Notes under the pieces: generated by a model
Told to the model about the DNA's origin: nothing
The model's input: only the letters and a program-made list of their open reading frames with translations
The model's database searches: none
NCBI RefSeq assembly: GCF_011064615.1
Contig: NZ_JAALJH010000004.1
Span: 1-64,000 of the forward strand
Direction of reading: 5' to 3'
Source of the DNA: Aquisphaera insulae
GTDB lineage: Bacteria > Planctomycetota > Planctomycetia > Isosphaerales > Isosphaeraceae
Length of the DNA: 64,000 bases
Shown here: positions 28,717 to 38,400 of the stretch, in pieces
Position numbering within the stretch: position 1 is the stretch's first letter
Layout of the letters: each line of letters begins with the position of its first letter
Program-made: the position numbers and the translations under genes

Positions 28717-28749
28717 CCCGATCCGCCTCGCCCTCCGAGGCGGATCGGG
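28717..28749 (+). terminator. 14-bp perfect hairpin between DUF1559 and lipoprotein genes
   Basis: CCCGATCCGCCTCG and its exact complement are separated by CCCTC, and only two T follow. It lies 24 bp after the DUF1559 stop and 41 bp before the lipoprotein start, so it may partly terminate or set transcript ratios rather than end the operon. Confidence 0.6.
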
Positions 28750-28790
28750 TTGGCCCCGTTTCCGGCCCGCAGATTAGAAAGAGGCTGACG

Positions 28791-29234
28791 ATGAGGAGAT
28801 CGAAGGGGCATCTCGCCCTCGCCGCCATTCTCGCCCTGCCGGCGCTGATTCTGCCCGGCTGCGGCGACGGCAAGCCATCCACCGATACCTCGCTCACCGA
28901 GGCGACCGTCTCCGGCGTCGTCACCGTGAAGGGGACGCCGGCCACCGGCGGGGAGATCCACTTCAACCCGAGCAATTACGCCCGGATCGTGCCCGCCCGG
29001 ACGGCCCCGATCGGGCCCGACGGCAAGTACACGGTCAAGACCTACACGGGCGACAACGTCGTCACGTTCGGCGGCGAGGTCGCCACCAAGAACCGCGGCG
29101 TCGGGCTCATGAAGGAGGGCACCGTCGTCCAGTCCGGCGACAACGAGATCAACTTCGACCTCATGGGGGCCGGCGCCAAGAACGTCACCTATGACCTCTC
29201 GAAGATGGCCAAGACGAAGAAGAAGGGGCACTGA
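28791..29234 (+). CDS. Small lipoprotein with transthyretin-like fold
   Basis: This 147-residue protein starts at the ATG at 28791 with GAGG upstream. Its leader ends in a lipobox (ALILPGC, Cys about residue 24). The mature part reads as one beta sandwich: VSGVVTVKGTPATGGEIHFNPSN .. IGPDGKYTVKTYTGDNVVTF. This pattern is the carboxypeptidase-regulatory/transthyretin-like type found with DUF1559 proteins in planctomycetes. It is anchored in a membrane. It lies in the operon between the DUF1559 gene and the TPR gene. Confidence 0.85.
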   Translation: MRRSKGHLALAAILALPALILPGCGDGKPSTDTSLTEATVSGVVTVKGTPATGGEIHFNPSNYARIVPARTAPIGPDGKYTVKTYTGDNVVTFGGEVATKNRGVGLMKEGTVVQSGDNEINFDLMGAGAKNVTYDLSKMAKTKKKGH

Positions 29235-29254
29235 AGTCCCGTAGGAGCGCCAGG

Positions 29255-30508
29255 ATGCCCCTCGCAGACAGGGAATCTCCGCCGCGGCCCCGCCTCGTCC
29301 CGGTCGTCGCACTCGCCCTGCTTCCCATCCTCGGCGTGGCTCTGACTGGCTACCGGCTCCTCCGCCCGGCTCCGGATCCCGACAGGCTCTGGGCCCAGTC
29401 CGAGCGCGCCTTCCTCTCCGGCCATCATGCCGAAGCTCGCAAGGGGCTCGATCGGCTCCGGCATCTCCGCCAGCCCACGCCCCGCGACCTGATGCTCGAG
29501 GCCCAGCTCGCGCTCGCCGAGGATCATCCCCGGGCCGGCCGCGACGCGCTCGCCCGGATCGCCGACGATCAACCGCTCGCCGCCCAGGCCCGGTTGCTCG
29601 AAGGCCGGCTCTCTCGCCAGGAGAAGCGGCTCAGGGACGCCGAGGCCAGCTTCCTGCACGCCCTTCGCATCGATCCGCGTCAGGTCGAGGCCCGCAAGGA
29701 ACTGGTGTACATCTACGGCATCCAGCTCCGCCGCAACGAGGTCGACGCCCAGTTCCGAGCCCTGGCCGCCCTCACACCGTTGACCCACCATGACCTCTTC
29801 GCCTGGGCCCTCACCCACTACACGACCTGGCGTCCCGAGATCGCCGACGAGCTCCAGGGCTACATCGACGCCGATCCCTCCGACCGCGCCAGCCGGCTGG
29901 CCCTTTGCGAGTACCTCATCGACCAGCCCGGCCGAGAGGGCCAGGTCGAGAAGGCCGTCCAGGGCCTGCCGGCCGACGATCCGGATGCGCTCGCGGTCCG
30001 GATCGCGCTGGCGCTCAACAAGGGAGACCTGGACCGGGCTCTGGCCCTGCTCGTCAACGCCCCCGAGGATCACCCGCGGATCGCCCGGATGCGCGGTCAG
30101 CTCGCCATGAAACGGCGGGACGTGGACACGGCTATCCGCTGCTTCACCACCGCGCTGACCGCCGAGCCCTACGACCGCATCTCGCCCATGGAGCTGGCCC
30201 AGGCGTGTCGCCTGAAAGCCGACGAGGCCGCCGCGACGCGATACCTCGACCGGGTCCGGCGGCTCAATGACGTCTTCGGCCTGGTGATGAAGATCCGATC
30301 GCCGGAGCAGGTGAGCCGCCCCGCCGACCTCCTTCCCGTCGCCAGGGCCTGCGAGGCCGCCGGCCTGACCGATGAGGCACGCGGCTGGTACTCGCTGGTC
30401 ATCGCCGCCAGCCCCCTCGATTCCGAGGCCCAGCAGGCGCTGGCACGCCTGCCACGGCCCGCCCCCGTCTCCGGCTCCGCCGCACCTCTCACGTCAGGGT
30501 CACGTTGA
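29255..30508 (+). CDS. TPR-repeat membrane-anchored protein
   Basis: This 417-residue protein starts at the ATG at 29255 with TAGGAG upstream, 20 bp after the lipoprotein stop. One membrane helix (about residues 14-33) puts the rest outside the cytosol. The body is TPR repeats (for example AEASFLHALRIDPRQVEARKEL, VDTAIRCFTTALTAEPYD, and ARGWYSLVIAASPLDSEAQQAL). It is the third gene of the DUF1559 operon and probably a binding scaffold. Its 3' end overlaps the convergent GH116 gene by 20 bp. Confidence 0.8.
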   Translation: MPLADRESPPRPRLVPVVALALLPILGVALTGYRLLRPAPDPDRLWAQSERAFLSGHHAEARKGLDRLRHLRQPTPRDLMLEAQLALAEDHPRAGRDALARIADDQPLAAQARLLEGRLSRQEKRLRDAEASFLHALRIDPRQVEARKELVYIYGIQLRRNEVDAQFRALAALTPLTHHDLFAWALTHYTTWRPEIADELQGYIDADPSDRASRLALCEYLIDQPGREGQVEKAVQGLPADDPDALAVRIALALNKGDLDRALALLVNAPEDHPRIARMRGQLAMKRRDVDTAIRCFTTALTAEPYDRISPMELAQACRLKADEAAATRYLDRVRRLNDVFGLVMKIRSPEQVSRPADLLPVARACEAAGLTDEARGWYSLVIAASPLDSEAQQALARLPRPAPVSGSAAPLTSGSR

Positions 30509-33500
30509 GCACGCCACCCGCCTCGATCATTCGCCGTGCGGGCAGGATCACCCGGACGGCCGAGGCCTCGGGCTCCCACCGGGTGGTCACACCATCAACG
30601 GGCACGCCGTTCACGTCAACGCTGACCCTCGCGGGGGCCTGCTTGCGGCCCGGGACGAGCTTCAGCTCCTCGAGCCCGAGCCGGCCCCAGCGGACGCGGA
30701 TCGACGCCGTGAAGCCATCTCCGGCGACTCGCTGCGAATAGGTGCCCCAGCCCTCGGCCCCGGTGAACGCCGCGCGAAAGTCGCCGGGCGTCAGGCGCGG
30801 TGCGAAGGCGAGGGATCCCTTCGGCCCGTGGTACTCGAAGCCGCAGGCCGCCAGGTAGACGCCGTAGCTCGCCATCGACCGCGCGTAGTGGTCGCCGCAC
30901 TCGACCTCGTTCCACGGGTTCCGCCGCGAGGCGTCGTAGCGGTCGTGGATCGCCCGGGCGATCGCCAGCCCCTCCTCCACCATGCCCTCCCAGATCATGT
31001 GGCCGGCGGCCTGGTACTCGAATCCGTTCATACATTCATTGAAATACATCGTCGACCAGCCGCCGGTCGGGTCGTCGATCCCCGGCCGGTTGCCGTTAGG
31101 GAAGGTGACCATCAGGAGGCCGGCCTCCCCGGGCATCGCGTACCAGCGGCCCGGCTTGTTGACCGCGCGATACGGCCCGACGTCGGGCGTGAAGTTGTAC
31201 GTCCAGAGCGACCGCAGCGCCCGCCGGACGCGGTCGGCGTCGAGGATCCGCCCCAGGCCCACCTGGAACGCCCAGTGCTGGCCGAAGACCTGGTCGATCT
31301 CGCAGCCGTCGTACGAGCCCACGGCCTTCGCGTGCGCGGGGTCGGCGCGCTGGATGAAGTAGCCGTACCGCTCATTCCACGTCGTAGCCACGAGGTTGCC
31401 GGCCCCCCGCTCGCGGAGCGCCCGACAGCGGGCCGCGAAGCGATCGTCGCCGAGCTCCCCGGCCATCGCCTCGCCCGCGGCCAGGGCCGCGATGTAGAGC
31501 GAGCTCAACCAGGGCACCAGGCCGAACCACTGGGCGTCCAGGGTATTGTGCTGGGCCCCCTCGAGCAGGCCGTCGGCGTTGCGGTCCTCCGCCATCAGGT
31601 ACTCGAGCGACGTCTTCACCCGCGGCCAGAGCCGCTTCAGGAACGCGGAATCCGCCGACATCTGATGCTCGCGGTACGTCCGCAGGATGTTCCCCGCCTG
31701 ACCGTCCACCGCCGGGCCGACCGGCTCCTCGGCACGGTGGCTGATCGCGCCAGTCTTCGGGTCGAAGCCGATCCCGTCCGCGTAGTCCACGCATTCGCGG
31801 AGGATCCGTTCGAGCTCGGGAAAGAGCCGGGCGACGGCCTGCGCGTAGTGCCAGACGTGGGTGCACGTCCCCGCGCAGCAGCCAACGCCCTCCCAGCCGT
31901 AGAAGCGACCGTCGCGGAAGCGGTGGCTCGTCGAGGTGGCCAGGATCGACGTGTTGGCGAACGTCCGGTCGAGGAACCAGTAGGGGAGCGTCGAATCGTA
32001 CCAGGTGTCATGCCAAAGCGTCGTCTCCGCCACGAGCCGCGTCAGGTCCTTCTGGAGGAACCGCGCGACGTCGAGGGCCGAGGCGAATCGCGTGGCGTAA
32101 TGCCGCCCGAGATCGGCCGGCAGGCGAGTGCCCGGCAGCGACAGGTTGGGGAAGTGCCAGGTGATCGCGAACCGCACGCGGGCCTCCTCGCCCGGGGCGA
32201 GTTTCCACGATCGGGCGACGGCCCCGACGAGCTTGCGGCCGATGGGGGCGGACGCGGGAGGCGGGCCGGCGAACAGGGCGTCGCTGGCGGGGCCGGCCGT
32301 GATCGCGGGCATCGCCCGGTCCTCGGGCAGTGCCTCGAGGAGCACCAGGCACATGGTGCCGAAATCCGGCCGCTTCGCGAGCGGGGCCCTCGGCACCCTC
32401 GGCACGTCGGACAGCTCAATCTGGTCGATGTCGATGTGGCCCCAGCCGCCGGAGTGCTCGTCCACGATCTCGAGCACGGCCTGCTTGCCGGCCAGGACGC
32501 GGACGTCCCAGGTCGTCCAGGCCATGGCGTCCGTGTCCCGGCCCGTCGCCGTCCGGACGACCTTGCCGCCGACCTTCAGGTTGATGCAGGTCTCTCCCGG
32601 GTGGTTGCCGCCGCCGATCAGGAAGTTGACGTGATCGCGGTCGATCGGGAAGGGGGGCGAGACGAGTCTCCCCTTCGGACCGTCGTCCTTGACCCAGGTG
32701 TTCACGAGCCCCTTGCCGAGGAACCCCGAGAGATGCTGCTCGGCCGTCGGCGCCCCCGTGCTCGGCGCCGAGCCGAGTGCAGGGCCCGTGGCCTTCCACG
32801 AACCGTAGGTGCCGCCCTCGAAATCGGCCAGGATGATCGCCGGCCGCGCTTCTCGACGGATCGGCTCGGCCGCGGGCTCCGCCTCGCAGACGAGCGCGAG
32901 GAGCCCGTCCTCGCGGACGATCCGATTCCGCCTCCGCCCGTCCGGGGCCTCTCCCGTCTCGAGCGCGACGGCATTCTCGAGCCAACCGCCGATCTCGACC
33001 TCGATGCCGGTCGGGGACGTGTTCGCGACGGTGAACTCGAGGACCGTCGCCGGCAAGCTCGAATCCGCCGTGTTCAGGGGGATGAACGGCGAGAAGGCCC
33101 GCAGCGAGGCCCGGACCGGCGCCTTCTCGTCGCGGTACTCGACGAGGCCGATCGGGTACTCGCCCCGGAATTTCACGTCGCCGAATCCCTCGCCATCGAG
33201 CGTACGCGTCTCGGTCCCGGCCTGCGTCGTGACCCGGATCGCGAACCCCTGATCGAGCGGCGATCGCGCGGGCATCGGATGCTCGTAATGCTCCGAGCCC
33301 GTCGTGAAGACGTGGTTGAAGATATCCCAGTGCCAGAGCCGGCCGTCCCCGCCCAGGTAGAGCTGCCCCGCGCAGAGGCCACCGACGGGCATCCCGATCC
33401 GGGCGAGGTCGTCCCCCTTGTAGACCTGCGGTTCGCCCCGCGTGAACAGCGACTTCACCCACTCCGGGGAGAGCTTCTTGTCCCGGGGGATGAGCTTGGC

Positions 33501-33656
33501 GAAGTCATCGGCCTCGAACGGGCCGGCCATCGCGCGTGCCACGTTCGCGGCCCCCGTCCCGACGGCCGCGAGCCCCCCCAGGCCGACGACCTGGAGGAAC
33601 TCGCGGCGGCTGCCGCAGCATCCCGGCCCCGTGCATGCGCCATCGTCTGTTCCCAT
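30489..33656 (-). CDS. GH116 family beta-glucosidase/glucosylceramidase-like enzyme, Tat exported
   Basis: This 1055-residue protein starts at the ATG at 33656 with GGGAGG seven bases upstream. It has a twin-Arg signal (SRREFLQVVGLGGLAAV). The N-terminal sandwich (about 60-250) has GMPVGGLCAGQLYLGGDGRLWHWD. An inserted segment of about 150 residues follows, starting FEGGTYGSWKATG. The (alpha/alpha)6 catalytic domain (about 540-1000) has FYGWEG (likely nucleophile Glu, about residue 588) and HNTLDAQW (likely acid/base Asp, about 708). GH116 enzymes cleave beta-glucosides, xylosides or glucosylceramide. The insertion is larger than usual and resembles a carbohydrate-binding beta sandwich. The 3' end overlaps the TPR gene. 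Confidence 0.85.
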   Translation of the reverse strand: MGTDDGACTGPGCCGSRREFLQVVGLGGLAAVGTGAANVARAMAGPFEADDFAKLIPRDKKLSPEWVKSLFTRGEPQVYKGDDLARIGMPVGGLCAGQLYLGGDGRLWHWDIFNHVFTTGSEHYEHPMPARSPLDQGFAIRVTTQAGTETRTLDGEGFGDVKFRGEYPIGLVEYRDEKAPVRASLRAFSPFIPLNTADSSLPATVLEFTVANTSPTGIEVEIGGWLENAVALETGEAPDGRRRNRIVREDGLLALVCEAEPAAEPIRREARPAIILADFEGGTYGSWKATGPALGSAPSTGAPTAEQHLSGFLGKGLVNTWVKDDGPKGRLVSPPFPIDRDHVNFLIGGGNHPGETCINLKVGGKVVRTATGRDTDAMAWTTWDVRVLAGKQAVLEIVDEHSGGWGHIDIDQIELSDVPRVPRAPLAKRPDFGTMCLVLLEALPEDRAMPAITAGPASDALFAGPPPASAPIGRKLVGAVARSWKLAPGEEARVRFAITWHFPNLSLPGTRLPADLGRHYATRFASALDVARFLQKDLTRLVAETTLWHDTWYDSTLPYWFLDRTFANTSILATSTSHRFRDGRFYGWEGVGCCAGTCTHVWHYAQAVARLFPELERILRECVDYADGIGFDPKTGAISHRAEEPVGPAVDGQAGNILRTYREHQMSADSAFLKRLWPRVKTSLEYLMAEDRNADGLLEGAQHNTLDAQWFGLVPWLSSLYIAALAAGEAMAGELGDDRFAARCRALRERGAGNLVATTWNERYGYFIQRADPAHAKAVGSYDGCEIDQVFGQHWAFQVGLGRILDADRVRRALRSLWTYNFTPDVGPYRAVNKPGRWYAMPGEAGLLMVTFPNGNRPGIDDPTGGWSTMYFNECMNGFEYQAAGHMIWEGMVEEGLAIARAIHDRYDASRRNPWNEVECGDHYARSMASYGVYLAACGFEYHGPKGSLAFAPRLTPGDFRAAFTGAEGWGTYSQRVAGDGFTASIRVRWGRLGLEELKLVPGRKQAPARVSVDVNGVPVDGVTTRWEPEASAVRVILPARRMIEAGGVLNVTLT

Positions 33657-33693
33657 CTTGCTATCCTCCCATTCTCGGGGCACGAGCCCGGCG

Positions 33694-35067
33694 TCAGGTA
33701 AACTTGTACTGTCCCGGGACGGCGACCGGCGGGAACGGCTCGGGCCCGAATCGGTACTCGGCCGGCCCCAGCCTGGTCCGGGAGCGGAGGGCTTCCTCCC
33801 AGGTGATCGCCCGGCCGCTGTAGGCCGCCTCGCGGCCGAGGATGCCGGTGAGCGTGGACTCCGCGATGGCCCTGGCCTCGTTGATGGGCTTGCCGGCGAG
33901 GATGCTGGCGATCAGGTCCTGGTGCTCCTGGTCGTACGGGTTGGGCGACGGCCCGCGATACCGCCAGCGGCCCGACCTGTCCTTGGTCTCGATCCGGTCC
34001 GAGCAGTTGCTCGTCCCCTTGGTGCCGACGACCGACTCGCCGACGAGGTTGTCGCAGTTGCTGATCTGGCGGCACTGGCTGAAGACCGTGACGCCGCCGG
34101 GGTACTCGAACTCGACGGCGAAGTGGTCATAAATGTGCCCCTGCCGCTCCCCCTGACGCGCCTGCCGGCCGCCGAGCGCGGAGACCGCCTTCACCGGATG
34201 CGCCCCGATGGCCCAGTTCATCACGTCGAGGTTGTGCACGTGCTGCTCGACGATGTGATCGCCGGACAGCCAGGTGAAGTAATTCCAGTTCCTGACCTGC
34301 CACTCCAGGTCCGACATCGACGACTCCCTGTCGACGACCCAGATCTGGCCGCCGTTCCAGTACGCCTTGGCGTAGACGATGTCGCCGATGGCGCCGTCGC
34401 GGATCCGCTTGATCGTCTCGATGTAGCTCTTCTGATGCCGCCGCTGGGTGCCGGCGACGATGCCCAGGTTCTTCTTCGCGGCGAGCTCGCCCGCCTCGAT
34501 CAGGAGGTGGACGCCGGGGACGTCCACGGCGGCGGGCTTCTCGATGAAGACGTTCTTGCCGGCCTCGACCGCCGCCATCAGGTGCGCGGGGCGGAAGTGC
34601 GGCGGCGTGGCCTGGATGACGTAGTTCACCTCGGGGACCTCGAGGAGCTTCTTGTAGCCCTCGAATCCGGTGAAGCAGCGGTCTCGCCCGACGTCGACCC
34701 CGACCTTGGCGAGCTCGCCGCGGGCCTTCTCGAGCCGGTCTTCGAAGAGGTCGGCCAGGGCCACGACCTTGACGTGCGACTGCGAGACCTTCGCCCCCTC
34801 GGCCGCATCCTCGGTGTGATAGCCGGCCGACGGGTAGATCACCTTCGTGGCCGCCCCCAGCGCGTTGAGCACCGCCCCGGTGCCGCGGCCTCCGCAGCCG
34901 ATCAACCCGATCCGGATCTCGGTCGTCCGGGCGTCGTCGCCCGATCCGGCGTGGACCATGGGCACGGCCATGGCCGTCGCCGCGGCACCGGCCAGCCCGG
35001 CCGTGGTCGTCGTGAGGAAGTCGCGGCGCGAGTGGGCGCCACCGGGATGGGCGCTCGAGGTCTTCAT
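33694..35067 (-). CDS. Gfo/Idh/MocA family oxidoreductase, Tat exported
   Basis: This 457-residue protein starts at the ATG at 35067, with GGAG upstream; an ATG at 35085 is a weaker choice. The leader has SRRDFLTTTTAGLAGAAA, a twin-arginine signal. The NAD(P)-binding fold follows (IRIGLIGCGGRGTGAV), then the family's conserved EKPAAVDVPG with the catalytic Lys, and a C-terminal domain with HVHNLDVMNWAIGAHP. Such exported members in planctomycetes act on sugars or inositols and are often near DUF1080 or glycosidase genes, as here with GH116 37 bp downstream. The exact substrate is unknown. Confidence 0.9.
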   Translation of the reverse strand: MKTSSAHPGGAHSRRDFLTTTTAGLAGAAATAMAVPMVHAGSGDDARTTEIRIGLIGCGGRGTGAVLNALGAATKVIYPSAGYHTEDAAEGAKVSQSHVKVVALADLFEDRLEKARGELAKVGVDVGRDRCFTGFEGYKKLLEVPEVNYVIQATPPHFRPAHLMAAVEAGKNVFIEKPAAVDVPGVHLLIEAGELAAKKNLGIVAGTQRRHQKSYIETIKRIRDGAIGDIVYAKAYWNGGQIWVVDRESSMSDLEWQVRNWNYFTWLSGDHIVEQHVHNLDVMNWAIGAHPVKAVSALGGRQARQGERQGHIYDHFAVEFEYPGGVTVFSQCRQISNCDNLVGESVVGTKGTSNCSDRIETKDRSGRWRYRGPSPNPYDQEHQDLIASILAGKPINEARAIAESTLTGILGREAAYSGRAITWEEALRSRTRLGPAEYRFGPEPFPPVAVPGQYKFT

Positions 35068-35409
35068 CGATGAGGACTCCGCCATGGAGGCGGGAAGGGG
35101 GGGGGAATGAGTCCACGGGCCGAAGGCTCCCGCCGGCCCCGGCTCGTCCCTCAAGATACGACGCCCCGGTCCCCGATGTAAGTCGCCGCCGGAGCGGCGA
35201 CGCTCCGAACTTCTCGAGCGGCGGACTGCGACTCCGGCGGCGGAACGTCCGTGGTGGCCGCACCGGTGGGATTCGCAAGCCGGTGCGAGCCGGCCGGGGC
35301 GATGCGCGACGGCGCGAGCCGGCTCGATCGTGCACCCGGGCCAATCACTCCGGGGACTGACGGCGCAGCTTGCTGACCACAACTTCCTCGCCGCCGGAGG
35401 TGACCAGGC
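35068..35409 (-). other. Intergenic region with a GC hairpin
   Basis: There is no convincing gene. A perfect 8-bp stem, GTCGCCGC-CGGA-GCGGCGAC, lies at 35182-35201, downstream of the large glycosyltransferase and upstream of the oxidoreductase, both on the minus strand. It may mark a transcript end. No U-run follows. Confidence 0.5.
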
Positions 35410-38400
35410 TTATGCGACCCGGTTCGCCCGAGCAGTCGTCTCCCGGCGCCGCCGGCCGTCCTCGCACGCCTGCAGATACGCCTTCGAGCAGATCGACACC
35501 ATCGACGGAATATCGATCCGGGCCGGCAACGGGATGAGACGTGGCCCGGCCCGATGCGAGGATTGGCGCGTCAGGGCGTGATCGAGTGGGGTCTCGTGGA
35601 AAACACCCGCCGCCGATCGGATCGCACCCAACAGGATGGATGGGTCAGCGTCTCCGGCCGCACCGTCGAGGTGGCTGAGCCACGGCATGTCCAGGCCTTC
35701 CACGATATCAAGGACAAGTCGATCGGCGGTCCTCGACAGCGAATGGATGACGTCGATCTCGTGAATCCGGATGAGCTCCCTCAAGATCCTGCTGCGGCCG
35801 GGCTGGCCGGAGAGGCCGACCGAGCCCCGCGGCTCGACCGGGAGCGTCGTGGGCGACCGGCCGAGTGTCCCCTCCAGGAGGACCACGTCGTCGTTCACCA
35901 GGTACGCCGTCTCGGGATCGTCATCACGGGGTTGAACGACGCAGAGGAAGACGCGATGGCTCGTCGAGAGAGCGTTGGCGAGCCGGATCGCCACGGACGG
36001 CTCGTCCGACTGCCCCAGGTCGTCGGCGACGAGCAGGATCCCCGGCCCGGTTCGGCCGCCCTCCTCGTGGCGCGAGCGAAGGTGTTCGCGGATCCGCCCC
36101 AGGGCCGCTTGCGCCCGGGGATTGGCCGTGAAGGCGGGCCGGTCCAGGTTGAACCGCCGGGTCAGCTCATCGTACTCGACGACGGAGCGACCGAGGGTGG
36201 AGGCGATCGAATTCAGCGAGACGCGGAATGTCTCCATGATCCGCGCCTTGACGTACAGCGTCTCCTCCACATACGTGTCCTCGCGTACCACCTGGTGCGT
36301 ATTGGTCGAAGGATGGCGGCGGAACAGGTTCAGGATCTCGGGCGCGTACGAGATCTTCCCGGCTCGCAATTGCATCGCGTAGAAGAGCCAGTCTCCGGCG
36401 AACCGCATCGCCTCCAGCTCGTTCGCGAACTCGGGACGGCCCGGAGGGCGGCGAAATACGACGCCGCTGGCGTTCGGGATGGTGTTCTTATGGATCAGCG
36501 ACCGCTCGACCTCATCGTGGCCGGCCGATGAGAAGGGCGAGAGCCACCGCTCTCGCGAGAGGTCGTCGGTATGCGCCAGGAAATCGGCCGACAGCAACTC
36601 GCCGTCGGCACCGATGATCGCCGACTGGGCGTAGGCCAGCGACACATCCGGATCGTAGAACTCGGGGACCAGCCGCTCCAGGAGCCGCGGATCGCAGGCG
36701 TCGTCCGCCTCGGCGATCCAGACCAGGTCCCCCGACGCCTCGGCCAGCCCCTTCATCCACTGGCGGAACGTGCTCCCGTTGTTCGTCTCGTTGACGAGGA
36801 TCTTCATGGGCACGGGCGACTCGCGGGAGAGCCGGCGGGCCACCTCCACGCTGTCATCCGGAGACGCGTTATCTAGGAAAATAATCTCATGCGGTAAGAC
36901 AGTCTGATTGAAGATGCTTCGAAGTCGCTGCTCGAGGTATCGGGCGTGGCGGAAGTTGGGGACGACGACCGAGACCCTGAGCGGCACGCGGGGATGGTAG
37001 CCGAAATCGTCGCGGAGGATGTCGACGAGCTCGCCCATGAAGCGATCCCAGGTGAAGCGATCCCGGATGGTGGCACGCCCTTCCCGGCCCATGGCCGCTC
37101 GCCGGGTCGGATCATCCAGGAGCTCCCGGACCGAGTCCGCCATGGCGATGACGTCGAGATAGGGCACGCAGAGGCCGGCATCCTTCAGCACCTCGGGGGC
37201 GCCGCCGGAATCCGCGAACGCCACGACCGGCAGGCTGCTTTCCATCGCCTCCAGGTTGACGAACGGGCAGGGATCCTCGCGCGAGGTCAGGGCGAACAGG
37301 TCCGCCGCCAGGAAGTACGGGACCGTGTCCTCCCGCGGGCCGGTGAAGACCAACCGCCCCTCGGGAGCTCCCTGGCGGGAGTCGTGAAGCAGCCATTCCT
37401 CGGTATAGGTGTGATTGAAGGCCCCGACCCAGACAAACCAGGCCTTCGACGCCGGCGTTCCCGCGCCACCGCCTCTCTGGACCAGGCGGCAGACCTGGGC
37501 GAACAGCTCGGCCCCCTTTCGGAAGTCGGCCGTCCCGCATCCCAGGACGATCGGAGCGTCTTCCGGAATGCCCAGCTCTCGTCGCACTTGCGTCCGTATC
37601 TGCGAGCGAAATGCATCCAGCCCTTGTGTCCTGGGCTCCAGGCCGTAATGCAGAGTACGCAGGCTGTCTGGGCTGACGTCATAGGTGTCGATCAGGGCAT
37701 TGCGCACCGCGTCGGCCGGGACCACGATTCGGCGCGATGCCGAGCAGATCTGGTCGGTGATCGCCCGTCCGCCGAGATGAGCAATCCAGACGGGAAGCTC
37801 GTGGACCCAGGACAGGACGGGGATCTTCTGCGCCTCGAAGGCCGCATGGAATTCACCGACCGCGGCCGTGTTGCAGATTGCCATCCCGCGACTGGAATAG
37901 CCGCGGAATCGGTCCGCGATGGTCCGAGCCATCTGAGGCATGCCATGCCCCGCCACGCCCAGGGCGGCGAGATCCAGCGTGGGCGCGATTCGCGCGAAGG
38001 CGTCGGCGAGCTCGCCGCCCTGCTTCAGGACGACCCGGCATTCGACATCCGGCATCTTAGAGAGCTTCTCGGCGAGTTCCAGCAGGCAGAGTGGCGCGCC
38101 GGTCCTGGTGGCCTCATGCGAGACCAGCAGCACCTTGAAATGGCCGCCGCTGCGATCGGTCTCCGGGACCGCGTCTCCCAGATATCGCCAGGGCAATTCC
38201 AGCAACTCACCGCGCAAGCAGGTCGGGGCCACCCCCACGGGGGTGGCTTCGCCGGCTGGTCCCTCCGGCGAGGGGCGAGCCCCGGTGAGCTTGGCGCGGA
38301 TCTTCCGGACCGCCTTCCGGACCGCCACTCTCGGCCCGGCGACGATCAAGGTCGTCGCGAAACGCGACAGCAATCTCCAGCAGCGCCCGGACAACCGGCC

